A stretch of 64,000 nucleotides of DNA, from NCBI GenBank assembly GCA_947571775.1, contig CANOZK010000001.1, positions 124,001-188,000 of the forward strand, in the 5' to 3' direction. Origin of the DNA: an uncultured Lachnospiraceae bacterium. Its GTDB lineage: Bacteria > Bacillota > Clostridia > Lachnospirales > Lachnospiraceae. This document shows positions 9,442 to 17,805 of this stretch, in pieces. The notes beneath the pieces were generated by a model. It was not told where the DNA came from, searched no databases, and saw only the letters and a list, made by a program, of their open reading frames with translations. The position numbers and the translations under genes are program-made. The stretch's first letter is position 1; every line of letters begins with the position of its first letter.

Positions 9442-11007
9442 CTAATTCAAATACTCGTATACTGCCTTTGAAATCTGTGCTACGCGGCTGGCGGAATTGG
9501 CGGAATTGATGCTCATCACACAGATGATATATGTACATTTTGGACTGTATACAATGGCAATATCGTGGTCGCTGAAACTTGTCTCACCAGTTTTATTGGC
9601 AACTTTTACACCGGAAGGCACGCCGACCGGAATCTTGCTGCGCAGCTGCTGTGCCAGAAGAAGATTTTTCATTTTCTGGGAGCTTTCTTTGTCTACACAG
9701 TTTCCCCGATAAATGGCCTCCAGCAGCTTCCCGCTGTCCTTTACGCTTGTACAATTCATTCCGCCGTCTGAGATGCCAAGCCCAGCGTAAGCCGTATGTA
9801 TCTGCGTTTTGGTGTAGCCGTTTTTTACCAGATAGGCATTGATCACAGCGCAGCCGGCGAGGAAATCGTGCCGTGAGGTGTGTCTCATCACCAGCTCATT
9901 GTAAGCGGTATTGGAGCTGATCGTAATCATGGATTGGAGCAGGGCGTTTATCTCTGCCGTCTCTTTTACGTTTCCCTGCCGAATCTGATCGTACAGGGAG
10001 GCCATTACAAACGCTTTGATCAAACTGGCGGCATACAGCGGCTGATCGTTAATTGTGAGGGAATCGTTGTCGTCCAGCCGTTTGACATACACCGACCAAG
10101 TTCCCCCATAGCCGCTGATCATTGAATTTAATTTGGACGTCAGGCCGCCAAGCTTGGTGCTGGTGCGTCTGCCCTGGCCGTTCGCCTCAAAAGAATAGGA
10201 GAATCCGCCGAGCTTTCTTTTTGCGCTGGTCAGACACTTGCCGTCTGCGTTCGTAATATAATAATACGTGTCCCCTACATTTACCAGACCCTTTCTCTTA
10301 ACCATCCGCCCGTCTTTGCCGGCAAAACAGTAATAGCCCTGGTATTTCTTTCCTTTATAGGTAAGATTCAGTTTGTGCGTTTTCTGTGTAGTATCCAGAC
10401 AGCCGCTTTTGTCAAAGAAACGGTATCCGGGAAACTTTTTGCCGTATTCGTCCTTTGACGTAATTTTGCGGATGCCTCTTTGCGTGTTGATCCGGCTCAT
10501 GGAATCCCGATAATAATAACCATGAAACTTTTTCCCGTTGCTTGCCTTCTCATTCAAATAAATCAATCCAAAGGTTTTCGCACAGATGCGCCCCGCACGA
10601 TTGTAAAAATAATAACCCTGAAACACGGAATCGTTGATTTTCGTTTTTTTGCAGTATACGATGCCGCTCTTTTCGGCCAGCTTCCCGCCTTTTTCAAAAT
10701 AGTAATATCCACTGTAATGATATTGTCCGCCAATGGTTTTCGGCTTTGGAACATAATGAACTCCACAGCGGGTGTTGATCCTGCCGTCAGACAACACCGC
10801 ATATATGCCGCGGAAAACGCGCCCTTTCGCCTTCTGGCCCTTTAGTGCGTACAGACCTGGAGCGGATACTTTTTTTCCAGACGCCTGATAGAGATAATAG
10901 CCGTCCTGAGAGGCATGATATTGTACAGACGGCGCGGCCTCTGCCTGAACGCGAATTGGCAAAAGAAGCAGAAAAGACGCCGCCAGCAAAACAAAAAATT
11001 TCCGCAT
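9442..11007 (-). CDS. Secreted serine hydrolase (class A beta-lactamase-like) with N-terminal repeats
   Basis: Exported 521-residue protein. A signal peptide covers about residues 1-22 (MRKFFVLLAASFLLLLPIRVQA). Residues about 35-285 hold seven or so repeats rich in Gly, Tyr and Phe with 'G-Y-Y-F' and 'G-K' turns, like cell-wall-binding repeats. The C-terminal domain (about 300-521) has the three beta-lactamase-superfamily motifs: S328-x-x-K331 (ASLIK), SSN at 364-366, and KTG at 472-474. The Glu166-type omega-loop is not obvious, so it may be a peptidase or penicillin-binding-like enzyme more than an antibiotic-hydrolysing one. It is divergent from a C39-like peptidase with similar repeats. 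Confidence 0.85.
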   Translation of the reverse strand: MRKFFVLLAASFLLLLPIRVQAEAAPSVQYHASQDGYYLYQASGKKVSAPGLYALKGQKAKGRVFRGIYAVLSDGRINTRCGVHYVPKPKTIGGQYHYSGYYYFEKGGKLAEKSGIVYCKKTKINDSVFQGYYFYNRAGRICAKTFGLIYLNEKASNGKKFHGYYYRDSMSRINTQRGIRKITSKDEYGKKFPGYRFFDKSGCLDTTQKTHKLNLTYKGKKYQGYYCFAGKDGRMVKRKGLVNVGDTYYYITNADGKCLTSAKRKLGGFSYSFEANGQGRRTSTKLGGLTSKLNSMISGYGGTWSVYVKRLDDNDSLTINDQPLYAASLIKAFVMASLYDQIRQGNVKETAEINALLQSMITISSNTAYNELVMRHTSRHDFLAGCAVINAYLVKNGYTKTQIHTAYAGLGISDGGMNCTSVKDSGKLLEAIYRGNCVDKESSQKMKNLLLAQQLRSKIPVGVPSGVKVANKTGETSFSDHDIAIVYSPKCTYIICVMSINSANSASRVAQISKAVYEYLN

Positions 11008-11107
11008 AGAATTATAATCGCCTTTCTTTTTCTTCTATTATATTACCTTCGTTTCCGAACGTCAATTTTATCCAAACAATTTTTTCCTATCATAAAACGA
11101 CATTTTA

Positions 11108-11116
11108 TGCTATACT
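11108..11116 (+). promoter_or_regulatory. Extended -10 promoter for the C39-like peptidase gene
   Basis: TATACT at 11111-11116 is preceded by TG one base away (extended -10). No good -35 box is seen at 17 bases upstream, which fits an extended -10 promoter or need of an activator. It lies 41 bases before the ATG. Confidence 0.55.
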
Positions 11117-11157
11117 GGAAAAAAATAATTTAAGAACAAAAAGGAGCCGAAAAAACA

Positions 11158-12243
11158 ATGATAAAAAAGACCATTCTATTATTTTTGGCTATCAATTTTT
11201 TGTGCAGCGTTCCGATATCCGCCGCAAAACTGGAAACCCAATCCAAAACCATTTCCCTGGTGGAAAGAACCACTGAGAAAGTCGCGTCTGTAAAGACGCT
11301 GACAGATGCGGTTAAAAATGGTTTCTTGACCGCAAACGGCAAAACCAGATATTATAAAAACGGTAAGTTACATAAAGGTTTTTTGACTTTAGACAACAAA
11401 ACCTATTATTTTAACGAAAAGGGAATTCTGGTAACCGGGAGCAAACAGATAAAAAACGCCTATTATTTTTTTGATTCCGACGGAGTGATGAAGACGGGTT
11501 TTGTAAAGAACAACTCCAAAACCTATTATTATGATGAGAAAACAGGGAAAAAAGTTTTTGGTCCCCATCAAATAGGAAAGTATCGTTATTATTTTAAAGA
11601 AAAAACTGGTGAAATGGCGACAGGTTTTCTGACCAGAAAACGAAACGGTTCTTATATAAAGACCTATTACAGCAGCAAAGGGCGTTTGAAAACCGGTACG
11701 TTCCAAGTATCTCATGTGGAATATAAGGCCGCCAAAAAGACTGGAAAAATCTATTCGGTGCGAAATCTGGCCGCAGTGATCTGCCAGAGGCCCGAATTGC
11801 CTACCGGCTGCGAAATCACTTCTTGGACTATGATGGCCAACTACGCCGGCATAAAAATAGAAAAAACCAAGGCAGCCGATATTATGCCCAAAAGCTCCGA
11901 TCCCAATCAGGGGTTCGTGGGAAGCCCGTATTCCTCAAGCGGGGGAAGCCTTGTAGTATATCCAGGCGGATTGAGAACCATCACCCAGGAATATTTCAAA
12001 AGCTACGAGGATATGACCGGTTGCAGCTTCAAACAGATACAGGCAAAACTATGGGATAAACATCTGGTGCTGGTGTGGGTAACGCGTCTGGACGGTTTCG
12101 GTTCCCATACCGTGGCCCTGACCGGATACGACCCCAAAGGATTCTTCTACAACGACCCGTGGACTGGCGGCAAAAGCAAACTCAGCAACGAAGAGTTTTC
12201 CGTCATCTGGAACGAAAACGCCTGCCGGGCATTGTCCTATTAA
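11158..12243 (+). CDS. Secreted C39-like cysteine peptidase with N-terminal cell-wall-binding-type repeats
   Basis: Exported 361-residue protein. Signal peptide about 1-23; residues about 55-185 hold five repeats of the 'YYFNEKG...GSKQIKNAYYFF' kind, resembling choline/cell-wall-binding repeats. The C-terminal domain (about 205-361) matches the peptidase C39-like 2 family: catalytic C218 in LPTGCEITS, H317 in GSHTVALTGYD, and N332/D333 in YNDPW. A good ribosome site (AAAAGGAG) precedes the start. It is divergent from the serine hydrolase, and both have similar repeats, so they may act on the same cell-surface polymer. The exact substrate is unknown. Confidence 0.88.
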   Translation: MIKKTILLFLAINFLCSVPISAAKLETQSKTISLVERTTEKVASVKTLTDAVKNGFLTANGKTRYYKNGKLHKGFLTLDNKTYYFNEKGILVTGSKQIKNAYYFFDSDGVMKTGFVKNNSKTYYYDEKTGKKVFGPHQIGKYRYYFKEKTGEMATGFLTRKRNGSYIKTYYSSKGRLKTGTFQVSHVEYKAAKKTGKIYSVRNLAAVICQRPELPTGCEITSWTMMANYAGIKIEKTKAADIMPKSSDPNQGFVGSPYSSSGGSLVVYPGGLRTITQEYFKSYEDMTGCSFKQIQAKLWDKHLVLVWVTRLDGFGSHTVALTGYDPKGFFYNDPWTGGKSKLSNEEFSVIWNENACRALSY

Positions 12244-12260
12244 AGAAATCATTATAAAGT

Positions 12261-12291
12261 CAGCCGCCATTCCTGCAAATAATGGCGGCTG
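12261..12291 (+). terminator. Rho-independent terminator after the C39-like peptidase
   Basis: Perfect 11-base stem CAGCCGCCATT/AATGGCGGCTG with a nine-base loop, followed by a pyrimidine-rich tail (CTTCTCTCTTAATT). It lies between convergent genes and may serve both strands. Confidence 0.7.
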
Positions 12292-12303
12292 CTTCTCTCT
12301 TAA

Positions 12304-12492
12304 TTATGCCCACACTTCCTCATGGGAAAATAATTCTCCTTTTTCAATCTCTTTTCTCGCCTGACGAATTGCCTCTATTTCGTCTGGCGCTGCCACATCT
12401 TCTTCAATAAATTTTAGAAGAATCCGGTAAACTGTTTCAATCTCTCTTTCGTCTACAATACCAACTAGGCTGTGTAATATTTCTCTATTCAT
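12304..12492 (-). CDS. RelB-like antitoxin-type small protein
   Basis: A 62-residue acidic protein whose C-terminal part (DEIEAIRQARKEIEKGE) resembles tails of RelB/Phd-type antitoxins. Its start overlaps the stop of the RelE-like ORF upstream by four bases (ATGA), giving toxin-first order. If the upstream toxin is dead, this protein may be a leftover or may guard against other RelE toxins. The family call is by resemblance only. Confidence 0.55.
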   Translation of the reverse strand: MNREILHSLVGIVDEREIETVYRILLKFIEEDVAAPDEIEAIRQARKEIEKGELFSHEEVWA

Positions 12493-12653
12493 TTAGAAAA
12501 CCTCTTACAATCCTTTATAAGCTTCTCCTCTGGCAAAACAGCATCAATGATAATCATTCCATTTTCAATTCTTGATTTCACTCGTTCTTTCACTTTTTCA
12601 TCCAAGGTCTTAATGCTTTTCATAGCTTTTTTCGTATAAATGATGTGTGATAT
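12489..12653 (-). pseudogene. RelE-like toxin ORF with ATA in the start position, likely decayed
   Basis: The encoded 54 residues begin with IIYTKKAMKSIKTLD, the kind of N-terminus seen in RelE/ParE toxins, but the product is about 30 residues shorter than a normal RelE and lacks the usual C-terminal core strands. A very strong ribosome site (AGGAGGGG, minus strand, 12659-12666) sits seven bases before an ATA codon at 12653 where an ATG would be expected. The only in-frame GTG (12677) lies before that ribosome site. Either ATA is used, or an ATG has mutated and the toxin is silent. It follows queA by about 50 bases on the same strand. Confidence 0.5.
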
Positions 12654-12704
12654 TTCTACCCCTCCTTTTAAGAGCACCCGGATTCTTTCTTCTGCCGCTT
12701 CTAT

Positions 12705-13730
12705 TTATAAGATCAGCATCGCATCCCCAAAGGAAAAAAAGCGATACCGCTCTTTTACCGCCTCCTCGTAAGCCGCCAGTATCCGCTCTCTTCCCGCCAG
12801 AGCAGACACCAGCATCAGCAGTGTGGATTCCGGCAGATGAAAGTTCGTAACCAAGCCGTCTATTATCCGAAAAGAATAGCCCGGATAGATAAAAATATCT
12901 GTCCAGCCGCTGCCTGGATGAAGAAAGCCTTTTTCATCCACAGCAGATTCCAGCGTCCGGCAGCTTGTCGTCCCTACGGCAATAATCCGCCCCCCGTCCG
13001 CCTTTGTCTGATTGATTGTCTGCGCCTGTTCCTCATCAATCTGGTAAAATTCGGAATGCATATGGTGTTCTTTTACATTTTCCACTTTCACCGGACGGAA
13101 AGTCCCCAAGCCCACATGGAGCGTTATATGGGCAATCTTTACGCCTGCGCTGCGGATTTCTTCCAATAAAGGATTGGTAAAATGCAGCCCCGCCGTGGGA
13201 GCCGCCGCCGATCCCTCCTGCCTGGCATAGACGGTCTGATAACGGTTCTTATCCTCCAGCTTGTGCGTAATATAAGGGGGGAGGGGCATTTCGCCTAATT
13301 GATCCAAAATCTCCTCAAAAATACCTTCATAAGTAAAATGAATCAATCGGTTTCCGTCCTCCACAACATCGGTCACCTCTCCCATCAGCAGCCCGTCCCC
13401 GAAACTGAGACGGCAGCCCGGCTTCGCTTTCTTGCCCGGTTTTACCAAGGTTTCCCATACATCCCCCTCGCGACGTTTCAAAAGCAGCAGCTCAACGGCC
13501 GCATCAGTATTTATCTTTCTTCCATATAATCTGGCTGGGAGCACTTTTGTATCATTGATAACCAGGCAGTCTCCCGGGAGCAGGTAATCTTTCAAATCTT
13601 TAAATTGTCTGTGTGTGATATGTCCGTCTTCTCTATCCAAATGCAGAAGCCTGGATGCACTCCGATCTTTTAGAGGGTCCTGGGCAATCAGCTCCGACGG
13701 CAATTCAAAAAAGAAATCGCTGGTTTTCAC
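12705..13730 (-). CDS. queA: tRNA preQ1(34) S-adenosylmethionine ribosyltransferase-isomerase
   Basis: QueA transfers and isomerises the ribosyl part of S-adenosylmethionine onto preQ1 at the wobble position of tRNAs, the next-to-last step of queuosine synthesis. The 341-residue length is normal. Typical landmarks are the N-terminus ([17 protein letters not shown]), the [12 protein letters not shown] stretch, TAGLHFT in the middle, and [17 protein letters not shown] near the end. The start is GTG, with AAAGGAG nine bases upstream. No other queuosine gene is nearby. The toxin-like ORF pair follows on the same strand. Confidence 0.96.
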   Translation of the reverse strand: MKTSDFFFELPSELIAQDPLKDRSASRLLHLDREDGHITHRQFKDLKDYLLPGDCLVINDTKVLPARLYGRKINTDAAVELLLLKRREGDVWETLVKPGKKAKPGCRLSFGDGLLMGEVTDVVEDGNRLIHFTYEGIFEEILDQLGEMPLPPYITHKLEDKNRYQTVYARQEGSAAAPTAGLHFTNPLLEEIRSAGVKIAHITLHVGLGTFRPVKVENVKEHHMHSEFYQIDEEQAQTINQTKADGGRIIAVGTTSCRTLESAVDEKGFLHPGSGWTDIFIYPGYSFRIIDGLVTNFHLPESTLLMLVSALAGRERILAAYEEAVKERYRFFSFGDAMLIL

Positions 13731-13848
13731 GTTTTCATTCTCCTTTACTTCCTATATTAATGTAAGTATAACATTCTTCCGTCTGAGATTCAAGAATGCC
13801 GAAAATCCACGAATTTCAGAATGGGAATCTCTGAATCTTTGCACAATA

Positions 13849-13956
13849 ATTTACCATTTTCTATGATACCTGCTGTATATATCAGACAAGATTCATAAAA
13901 TAATACGGAAAATGAGCATAAAAATCCAAAGACATTTTCCTTGATATCATATATCA
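13849..13956 (+). promoter_or_regulatory. Upstream control region of the mtaA-mtaC1 unit with candidate regulator sites
   Basis: Holds TACCATTTTCTAT (13852-13864), identical over 13 bases to a site before the PocR-AraC gene and over ATTTACCATTT (13849-13859) to a site before mtaB. CGGAAAAT (13906-13913) also recurs before mtaB. Nearer the gene, TGATAT-CAT-ATATCA (13942-13956) is an inverted repeat overlapping a weak -10 candidate (TATCAT) with AAGACA 17 bases upstream. A poor core promoter plus repeated motifs fits activation by the PocR-AraC protein; this is inference. Confidence 0.5.
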
Positions 13957-13984
13957 TAGAGTACACAAAGGAGGTGCTCCTAAA

Positions 13985-14791
13985 ATGATTATTATTGGAG
14001 AGAAAATTAATGGCTCTATTCCGATTGTTGGAGAGGCCATCGCAAACCATGATTCTGATTTCATAAAAGAACGGGCTAAAATACAGGCCAATGCTGGTGC
14101 TTCCTACATTGACTGTTGTGCCTCTGTGGATGAGGGAATCGAAGTAGACACTATGAAATGGATGATCGACTGCATTCAGGAAGTAACAGATCTTCCGATC
14201 GCAGTAGACAGCCCCAGCCCAGACGTATTAGCTCAGGTTTATAAGTTCTGTAACAAACCAGGTGTTATCAATTCTGTTTCCATGGAAGGTGACAAGATTG
14301 AGAAAATTTTCCCTGAAGTAGCTGATACCCCTTGGGAAATCGTTTGCCTGCTCTGTGATGATACAGGTATTCCGAAATCTGCTGAAGACAGACTGAACGT
14401 ATTCGAGCGCGTTATGAAAAAAGCAAAAGAATACAACATCGCTCCGAACAGATTCCATATCGACCCAATGGTTGAGATGCTTTGTACATCTGAAGACGGT
14501 ATGAACATGAATGTTGAGGTTATTAAGACAATTCGTGCTCAGTATCCAGACATTCATATCGTTGCCGCTGTTAGTAATATTTCCTATAACCTGCCTGTAC
14601 GTAAACTTGTAAACGTAGGTTATACAGTATTGGCTATGAACGCTGGTATGGACAGTATTATCTGTGACCCCACAGATAACCTGATGTCAGGTTTGATCTA
14701 TGCTACCGAAGCTCTGCTTGGCATGGACGAGTACTGCATGGAATATATTAGCGCTTACAGAGAAGGTCTTTTTGGTCCGGTTAAGAAATAA
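13985..14791 (+). CDS. mtaA: Methyltetrahydrofolate:corrinoid methyltransferase (MtaA role in acetogens)
   Basis: Pterin-binding TIM-barrel methyltransferase of 268 residues. In methylotrophic acetogens this protein moves the methyl group from methyl-Co(III) corrinoid protein to tetrahydrofolate. Conserved residues recalled for the family are in place: D75 (AVDSPSPD), N96 (INSVSM), D160 (HIDPM) and N198 in the SNIS motif. It is not the UroD-type MtaA of methanogens. AGGAGG precedes the ATG, though it could pair with CTCCT just behind it. It is followed 41 bases later by a corrinoid protein gene and a terminator, so the two form one unit. Codons are strongly biased (GCT, GTT), as for a highly made protein. 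Confidence 0.9.
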   Translation: MIIIGEKINGSIPIVGEAIANHDSDFIKERAKIQANAGASYIDCCASVDEGIEVDTMKWMIDCIQEVTDLPIAVDSPSPDVLAQVYKFCNKPGVINSVSMEGDKIEKIFPEVADTPWEIVCLLCDDTGIPKSAEDRLNVFERVMKKAKEYNIAPNRFHIDPMVEMLCTSEDGMNMNVEVIKTIRAQYPDIHIVAAVSNISYNLPVRKLVNVGYTVLAMNAGMDSIICDPTDNLMSGLIYATEALLGMDEYCMEYISAYREGLFGPVKK

Positions 14792-14832
14792 TTAAAATTT
14801 ATTAATAACAAATTATAAGGAGGATTTACACC

Positions 14833-15468
14833 ATGTCTAAAGTTGCTGAAATCAAAGAATTAATCACAAAAGGTAAAGCAAAAGCTATCGCTCAGGCTGT
14901 TGAAGACGCTATCAAAGAAGGCGCTGACGCAAGCGAACTGTTAAACGAAGGTATGATCGGTGCTATGGATGAAATCGGTCAGAAATTTACAGAAGGTAAA
15001 ATCTTCGTTCCTGAGATGCTGATCTCTGCAAAAGCTATGAAGAAGGGCGTTGAAGCTCTGAAACCACATCTGTCAGCTGACGCTGCTGCTGGATTAGGCA
15101 CAGTTGTTATCGGAACAGTTCTTGGTGACCTTCATGACATCGGCAAGAACCTGGTTGCTATGATGCTTGAGAGCGCTGGATTTGAAGTTATCGATTTGGG
15201 CGTTGACGTATCTCCAGAGAAATTCCTGGAAACAGCTAAAGCTAATCCTAACACCAAGATCATCTGCTGCTCAGCTCTGCTGACAACAACAATGCCAAAC
15301 ATTGGCGCTACTGTTAAAGCATTTGATGATGCTGGCATGAGAGACAAAGTTAAGATCATGATCGGTGGTGCTCCTGTTACACAGAAATACTGTGACGAAA
15401 TCGGAGCTGACATCTACACCGCTGATGCTGCTGCAGCTGCTGCAAAAGCAAAAGAAATCGTTGCTTAA
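14833..15468 (+). CDS. mtaC: Methanol-type corrinoid protein, first copy
   Basis: Cobalamin-binding methyl carrier of 211 residues: N-terminal four-helix methionine-synthase-like domain (about 1-85) and a B12-binding Rossmann domain (about 90-211). The DxHxxG motif is D99-L-H101-D-I-G104, with H101 the expected lower ligand of cobalt, followed by further B12 motifs VIDLG and GGAPV. It carries the methyl group between MtaB and the methyltetrahydrofolate transferase. Good ribosome site (AAGGAGG). Codon use is extremely biased toward GCT, GTT, AAA and GAA, unlike the surrounding genes, implying very high expression. Related to, but clearly different from, the second copy at 17127. Confidence 0.92.
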   Translation: MSKVAEIKELITKGKAKAIAQAVEDAIKEGADASELLNEGMIGAMDEIGQKFTEGKIFVPEMLISAKAMKKGVEALKPHLSADAAAGLGTVVIGTVLGDLHDIGKNLVAMMLESAGFEVIDLGVDVSPEKFLETAKANPNTKIICCSALLTTTMPNIGATVKAFDDAGMRDKVKIMIGGAPVTQKYCDEIGADIYTADAAAAAAKAKEIVA

Positions 15469-15497
15469 TTATTTTTGATAATATCATCTCTTTACAG

Positions 15498-15533
15498 GGC
15501 TGCTTGGATTACTATCCAAGCAGCCTTGTTTTT
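15498..15533 (+). terminator. Rho-independent terminator after mtaC1
   Basis: Perfect 12-base stem (GGCTGCTTGGAT at 15498-15509 with its complement at 15514-15525), four-base loop, then TTGTTTTTG. This separates the mtaA-mtaC unit from the regulator gene. Confidence 0.9.
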
Positions 15534-15692
15534 GCCTTACCACCATTTCTATCCGCCCTATCTTTTTCGCTTTTTTACTATTTCCACAATAAATTCCTGT
15601 TCCGAATTACTCTGCTTTTCTTTCATCACGCGTTTTTTTCCCAAAAAGGGCAGGATAGGACAAAATTTTTCTGCTATGAACAAATTTTCTCC

Positions 15693-15721
15693 TACCATTT
15701 TCTATAAAAATAGGGTAAAAT
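15693..15721 (+). promoter_or_regulatory. Promoter and candidate autoregulatory site of the PocR-AraC gene
   Basis: TAAAAT (15716-15721) is a fair -10 box. In the -35 position, 17 bases upstream, there is no good box but instead TACCATTTTCTAT (15693-15705), which is identical to the motif before mtaA. An activator or repressor site placed over the -35 region would suit self-regulation. The inference depends on the motif being the regulator's site. Confidence 0.5.
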
Positions 15722-15765
15722 AAAAAGGTCAGAGCATTAATTTCCCTTTTTAGGAGGTGTCCTCA

Positions 15766-17085
15766 GTGGATAACGAAAAATACGAAAAAAATATCAACAA
15801 AAAGCCAAAATTACTGAACTTCATTGATATAAATACTTTAAAGGACATTCTGGATGCCTTTACAGAAACTACCGGTCTAATGGCAAATATCGTAGATATC
15901 GAAGGAAAATCTATCTTTTCCCGGAAAAATCTTTCCAAATGTTGTAAATTCTGCCAGCTTATTTACAGTATGGAAAACGGCCTGCCCCGATGCAGGAGCG
16001 CTTACAAAAGAGCCGGAAAACAGGCTGCCATGTTTGGCGAACCCTATATTTTCCGCTGCCCCTCTGGATTGATCGAATGGGCGGCGCCGATTATTGTGGA
16101 AGGAGAACATCTTGGCACTCTGATCTGCGGTCAGGTACTGATGTGGAAACCGGAAGAATTTTTCTGGATCGAACTAAGGGAAATGAATCAGGAACTGACT
16201 TCCGACTTCACAGAGCTTTTTCAGGCTGTCGAGGAACTTCCGATTGTATCGGCCAGCATGGTTCGGAGCGCTTCTTATCTGATGTACATTGTAGCCAACT
16301 ATATTATGAAGTCTGGTTGGGAGAACTACATACGTACCAAAGAAATTATCTATCAGCAGTCCCTTTTGCATGAAGAAATTGAAAACAGGAAAAGCCTGGA
16401 GGACAAGCTGCCGGGCCCGGCTGCGGAATACAGTATTTCTTCTGAGTCAGACCTGATGACTAAGATAAAGCTAGGGGAAGAAAAAGCCGCTCAAGATCTT
16501 TTTCAGAAGCTGCTGACAGATATCGTCCTCTATGGCGGCAACCAGATTCCTGTTATCCAGACAAGGCTGATCGAATTGGGCGTGATGATCTCCCGCAGCG
16601 CCGTGAGCGTAGGGGTTCCCCTGGCGGTGGCCAGTGAGAAGAACTCACAGATTTTTCGGGAAATTTACCAGGAAACCACCCCGGAAGGCATTTGTGTAAA
16701 AGGACAAAAACTCCTGGAATTTTTCCTGGAAGAAGTACAAAAGCTCAACAAAAAACCTTCTCATTCTAAGGTTCTGGAAATCCAAAAATATATACAAAAC
16801 AATTTCCGAAAAGACCTTACCCTGGAAAAAATTGCACAGGCTGTCTATTTAAGCCCCAGCTATGCAAGCCGTCTTTTCAAAAAAGTTCAGAACGTATCCC
16901 TGATGGAATATCTCACACAAGTGCGTCTGGAAGAAGCCAAACGGTTGCTGAGAAACCCCCAGTATCTAATTGATGAAATCGCCGAAAATACTGGTTATGA
17001 CGACGCCAGTTATTTTACCAAAGTTTTCAAACGCTACGAAGGCGTTACCCCCACACAGTACCGTAAGACACTGCAAACAACTTAA
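15766..17085 (+). CDS. PocR sensor-domain, AraC-family transcription regulator
   Basis: Regulator of 439 residues. Residues about 25-190 match the PocR ligand-binding domain, including a cysteine-rich part (KCCKFCQL, LPRCRSAY) and FRCPSGLIEWAAP. PocR domains have been predicted to sense simple hydrocarbon-type molecules. A linker with a possible helical stretch follows, and residues about 335-438 are an AraC-type double helix-turn-helix (LEKIAQAVYLSPSYASRLFKK and the second ASYFTKVFKRYEGVTPTQYR). The start is taken as GTG 15766 with AGGAGG eight bases upstream; GTG 15757 overlaps that site. Placed between two corrinoid genes, it most likely controls methanol genes. Confidence 0.85.
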   Translation: MDNEKYEKNINKKPKLLNFIDINTLKDILDAFTETTGLMANIVDIEGKSIFSRKNLSKCCKFCQLIYSMENGLPRCRSAYKRAGKQAAMFGEPYIFRCPSGLIEWAAPIIVEGEHLGTLICGQVLMWKPEEFFWIELREMNQELTSDFTELFQAVEELPIVSASMVRSASYLMYIVANYIMKSGWENYIRTKEIIYQQSLLHEEIENRKSLEDKLPGPAAEYSISSESDLMTKIKLGEEKAAQDLFQKLLTDIVLYGGNQIPVIQTRLIELGVMISRSAVSVGVPLAVASEKNSQIFREIYQETTPEGICVKGQKLLEFFLEEVQKLNKKPSHSKVLEIQKYIQNNFRKDLTLEKIAQAVYLSPSYASRLFKKVQNVSLMEYLTQVRLEEAKRLLRNPQYLIDEIAENTGYDDASYFTKVFKRYEGVTPTQYRKTLQTT

Positions 17086-17126
17086 ACTTGGCAAACGGTA
17101 CACCCAGAAAGGAATTGAAATATTTT

Positions 17127-17789
17127 ATGGAAGACATTCTACAAGAATTGGAAGAAGTAATCTATTCTGGAGATGCCCAGGCTGCCAAAAGCGCTACGGA
17201 AAAAGCGCTTCATTTAGGTTACAGTACACAATCCATTGTTGACAAAGCCCTGCTTCCCTCTATGAAAGAGATGGGGGAGAAACTGCGCAGAGGGGATGTC
17301 TTCATCCCTGAAGTGCTGATGGCTTCCCGCGCCATGCATGCCGCCATGTACGCGCTGAAGCCAATTATTTCCCATTATACCGGCCGGCGAAAAGGCGTTA
17401 TTATCATTGGAACAGTCGCCGGGGATCTGCATGATATCGGCAAAAACCTGGTATCCATGCTGCTGAGCAGCAGAGGTTTTACTGTAATAGATTTGGGTAT
17501 TGACGTAACAAAAGAAGAATTTCTGGAATCCATACAGAATTACCATCCAGATATTGTCGCACTCTCCGCTCTCCTCACTACAACCGTTCCAGAACTGAAA
17601 AATATCATTGATTATATCACAGAGGCCGGGGTGCGTCCCCAGGTTTCCATTATGGTAGGCGGCGCGCCAGTAACCGCAAAATATGCCAAAGAGATCAAGG
17701 CTGACGTTTATACCAATGATATGTTTGAAGCCTGCGAAGCCGCGGAAGAATTAATCCAGAGACGTATCAGTAAATATACGCTGAAATAA
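17127..17789 (+). CDS. Corrinoid protein, second copy
   Basis: Cobalamin-binding methyl carrier of 220 residues with the same two-domain build as MtaC1; DxHxxG is D100-L-H102-D-I-G105. The frame is open from a TTG at 17088, but the ATG at 17127 aligns with the family start. It follows the regulator gene by 41 bases and probably shares its transcript. Codon use is ordinary, unlike the highly biased first copy, so it is likely made in smaller amounts. It may serve MtaB at low induction, or a different methyl donor; sequence does not tell which. No terminator is visible before the mtaB control region. Confidence 0.88.
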   Translation: MEDILQELEEVIYSGDAQAAKSATEKALHLGYSTQSIVDKALLPSMKEMGEKLRRGDVFIPEVLMASRAMHAAMYALKPIISHYTGRRKGVIIIGTVAGDLHDIGKNLVSMLLSSRGFTVIDLGIDVTKEEFLESIQNYHPDIVALSALLTTTVPELKNIIDYITEAGVRPQVSIMVGGAPVTAKYAKEIKADVYTNDMFEACEAAEELIQRRISKYTLK

Positions 17790-17805
17790 TCTGTCAATGA
17801 CAAGT

